A stretch of DNA of 64,000 nt from Salegentibacter agarivorans. Lineage in GTDB: Bacteria; Bacteroidota; Bacteroidia; Flavobacteriales; Flavobacteriaceae. Positions 62,767-64,000 of this stretch are shown here, in pieces; the first letter of the stretch is position 1, and each line of letters starts with the position of its first letter. The stretch spans positions 1 to 64,000 of the forward strand of contig NZ_FOOH01000004.1 of the NCBI RefSeq assembly GCF_900113135.1. Reading direction: 5' to 3'. Position numbers and translations under genes: made by a program. The notes under the pieces are model-generated. The model was not told the origin of the DNA. It saw nothing but the letters and a program-made list of their open reading frames with translations, and ran no database searches.

Positions 62767-64000
62767 TTATTTTATCCTTTGTAGAATAAACCCATTCAGC
62801 CACATATCCCCTTTTTCATCTAAATTTCTGAAAGATATGATTACGTCAGCCTTACCATTGCTGTCAAAATAATTTTTGATCGAAAGCGGACGACGTTCCC
62901 CAGTACTATTATGCTCATAATAATCTACGATATGGTCATCAGCTTTTTTCACAACACTCCCCAAAGCATGCTTTACTTCTACTTCAATGTTATTGGTCAA
63001 TTTTACGTTTTCCCTCCTGGTATGGTGAAAACTCTCTAATACATATTTTCCTTGTGGCAAGCCGGAAATATTCAATTTCAACTCTCCTTCCTCAGAATAA
63101 ACGCCATCTGTACCCATGAAACTTAAATCCCCAAGCATGGACGCGTCATTCCCAAACCAGTTGATCTTTCCTGCTCCACTAACTTCTAATTTTACATCTT
63201 CAAATCCTTTTAATTTGAACTGAAGTTCTTTATTGGAACTACCGGTCCATTCCTGCCATTCATGCTGCACCAATTGCTTATCGCCTCCTATATCTATTTT
63301 TACAATAGGAAAATCGTAGATAGGCTGAGCGGTACGGATTATTTCATCGGGATTAAAATTTTTGGTGGTAATAGAAGTTTCACCCCCTTTTAAGCCTTCG
63401 GAAGAAGCAGTTATTTCAATTTTTCCTGCTTTAGTTGTAGGTCGAACATAAATAGAAGCCACACCATTATATAATCTAGCCGGATTGGCATCAATTTGGC
63501 CATTATCAACAAACTCGCCTTCACCAGAAATATTAAATTTAATCTTATTTTCAGCTGAAGTTACCACTTCACCATTTTTATCCATTACATAAGCATGTAC
63601 CAACCGCAAATCAGACCCACCAGCATAAAAAGCTTGCCCTTTTACATTACTGAACTTCACATCAATCTCAAATGGTTCTGCCTGTTTATTCCTAATATGT
63701 TCCCCGGTCTTTTCACCATTGATAAATGCTTCTGCTTTTAGTTCCCCATCCCTCCAGTTATAATTGAACGTAAAAGAGGGATGGTTTAAATTTACTTTTT
63801 CAGGGACATTATCCGGAAGTTGACGTGCAATCAAGGAATCATTGTGATAAAGGGCCACTTCACTTGCATTACTAAAAACCCGAATTTTGCCATTTTTTGA
63901 AGCCGTCTCATCGGCTATATGCACTATAGGTTTTGGCACAAGTTCCGATTGATACCAATAATACACAGGTTTAGGAACCCTATATGCACTTAACACAGCA
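62767..64000 (-). CDS. GH2-family enzyme, C-terminal part (truncated by window edge)
   Basis: The open frame continues through the right edge, so at least 411 C-terminal residues are seen and the start and catalytic barrel lie outside. The visible part starts at the linker after the barrel (VYYWYQSELVPKPIVHI). It contains DUF4982-like (IRVFSNASEVALYHNDSL) and Ig-like (VKGQAFYAGGSDLRLVHAYVMD; KFNISGEGEFVDNG) domains. A C-terminal malectin/CBM-like domain ends MWLNGFILQRIK. These modules are standard in long Bacteroidota GH2 enzymes. It converges with the plus-strand operon and belongs to another transcription unit. Confidence 0.82.
   Translation of the reverse strand, partial: AVLSAYRVPKPVYYWYQSELVPKPIVHIADETASKNGKIRVFSNASEVALYHNDSLIARQLPDNVPEKVNLNHPSFTFNYNWRDGELKAEAFINGEKTGEHIRNKQAEPFEIDVKFSNVKGQAFYAGGSDLRLVHAYVMDKNGEVVTSAENKIKFNISGEGEFVDNGQIDANPARLYNGVASIYVRPTTKAGKIEITASSEGLKGGETSITTKNFNPDEIIRTAQPIYDFPIVKIDIGGDKQLVQHEWQEWTGSSNKELQFKLKGFEDVKLEVSGAGKINWFGNDASMLGDLSFMGTDGVYSEEGELKLNISGLPQGKYVLESFHHTRRENVKLTNNIEVEVKHALGSVVKKADDHIVDYYEHNSTGERRPLSIKNYFDSNGKADVIISFRNLDEKGDMWLNGFILQRIK

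Noticed and set aside
1-64000. tRNA, rRNA or CRISPR arrays
   Set aside because: None recognised on either strand by eye; no regularly spaced repeats beyond the single tandem duplication were found.

Overview
The window looks like the chromosome of a marine Flavobacteriaceae (Bacteroidota) species. The DNA is AT-rich. It carries two SusC/SusD pairs, lipoproteins with Bacteroidota-type lipoboxes, many sulfatases and glycoside hydrolases, and IS66, IS91-like and CTnDOT-type integrase genes of Bacteroidota character. No rRNA, tRNA or CRISPR array was recognised.

Region 1 (1-12.2 kb) is a mobile-element graveyard. From the left it holds an IS91-like transposase cut by the window edge, and an ATPase gene with a putative TOPRIM-like (DUF4435-type) C-terminus inside what looks like an integron gene cassette with an attC-like end. 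Next is a tyrosine recombinase gene split by a complete IS66-family element (4198-7277, 8-bp target duplication CTCCATTG). The right end of that IS carries a 233-bp tandem duplication. Beyond it are a small zinc-ribbon protein, a BfmA/BtgA-type mobilisation gene flanked by three large inverted repeats (possible oriT), an excisionase-like HTH gene, a hypothetical gene and an N-terminally truncated integrase.

Region 2 (12.8-27.8 kb) has an AraC-type regulator divergent from a plus-strand run. The run encodes a CYP236A-like P450, a 2Fe-2S ferredoxin, a ferredoxin reductase and a zinc alcohol dehydrogenase, then a GH2, an esterase, two sulfatases and a LacZ-type GH2. The first four match the known 6-O-methyl-D-galactose demethylation system of agar/porphyran degraders.

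Region 3 (28.2-48.2 kb, minus strand) reads, in transcription order: SusC, SusD, GH29, a zinc dehydrogenase resembling E. coli LgoD, KDG kinase, KDPG aldolase, altronate dehydratase, tagaturonate reductase, a sugar lactonase, an aldo/keto reductase, a FucP-type permease, a mutarotase, GH3 and a sulfatase. Together these predict a complete route from L-galactose through L-galactonate, D-tagaturonate, D-altronate, KDG and KDPG to pyruvate plus glyceraldehyde-3-phosphate. L-galactose (as 6-sulfate) and 6-O-methyl-D-galactose are both porphyran constituents, so the locus is best read as the exo-acting and catabolic part of a porphyran utilisation locus. No GH16/GH86 endo-porphyranase is in the window.

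Region 4 (48.2-49.7 kb) separates the two divergent SusC genes. It contains decayed fragments of a second ferredoxin reductase and of an FG-GAP/VCBS-like protein.

Region 5 (49.7-62.4 kb, plus strand) has SusC, SusD, a surface glycan-binding-type lipoprotein, a sulfatase, a DUF5060-type TIM-barrel hydrolase, a second GH29 with an altered active-site His pair and a DUF1080 lipoprotein. The right edge (62.8-64.0 kb, minus strand) is the C-terminal part of a third GH2 enzyme.
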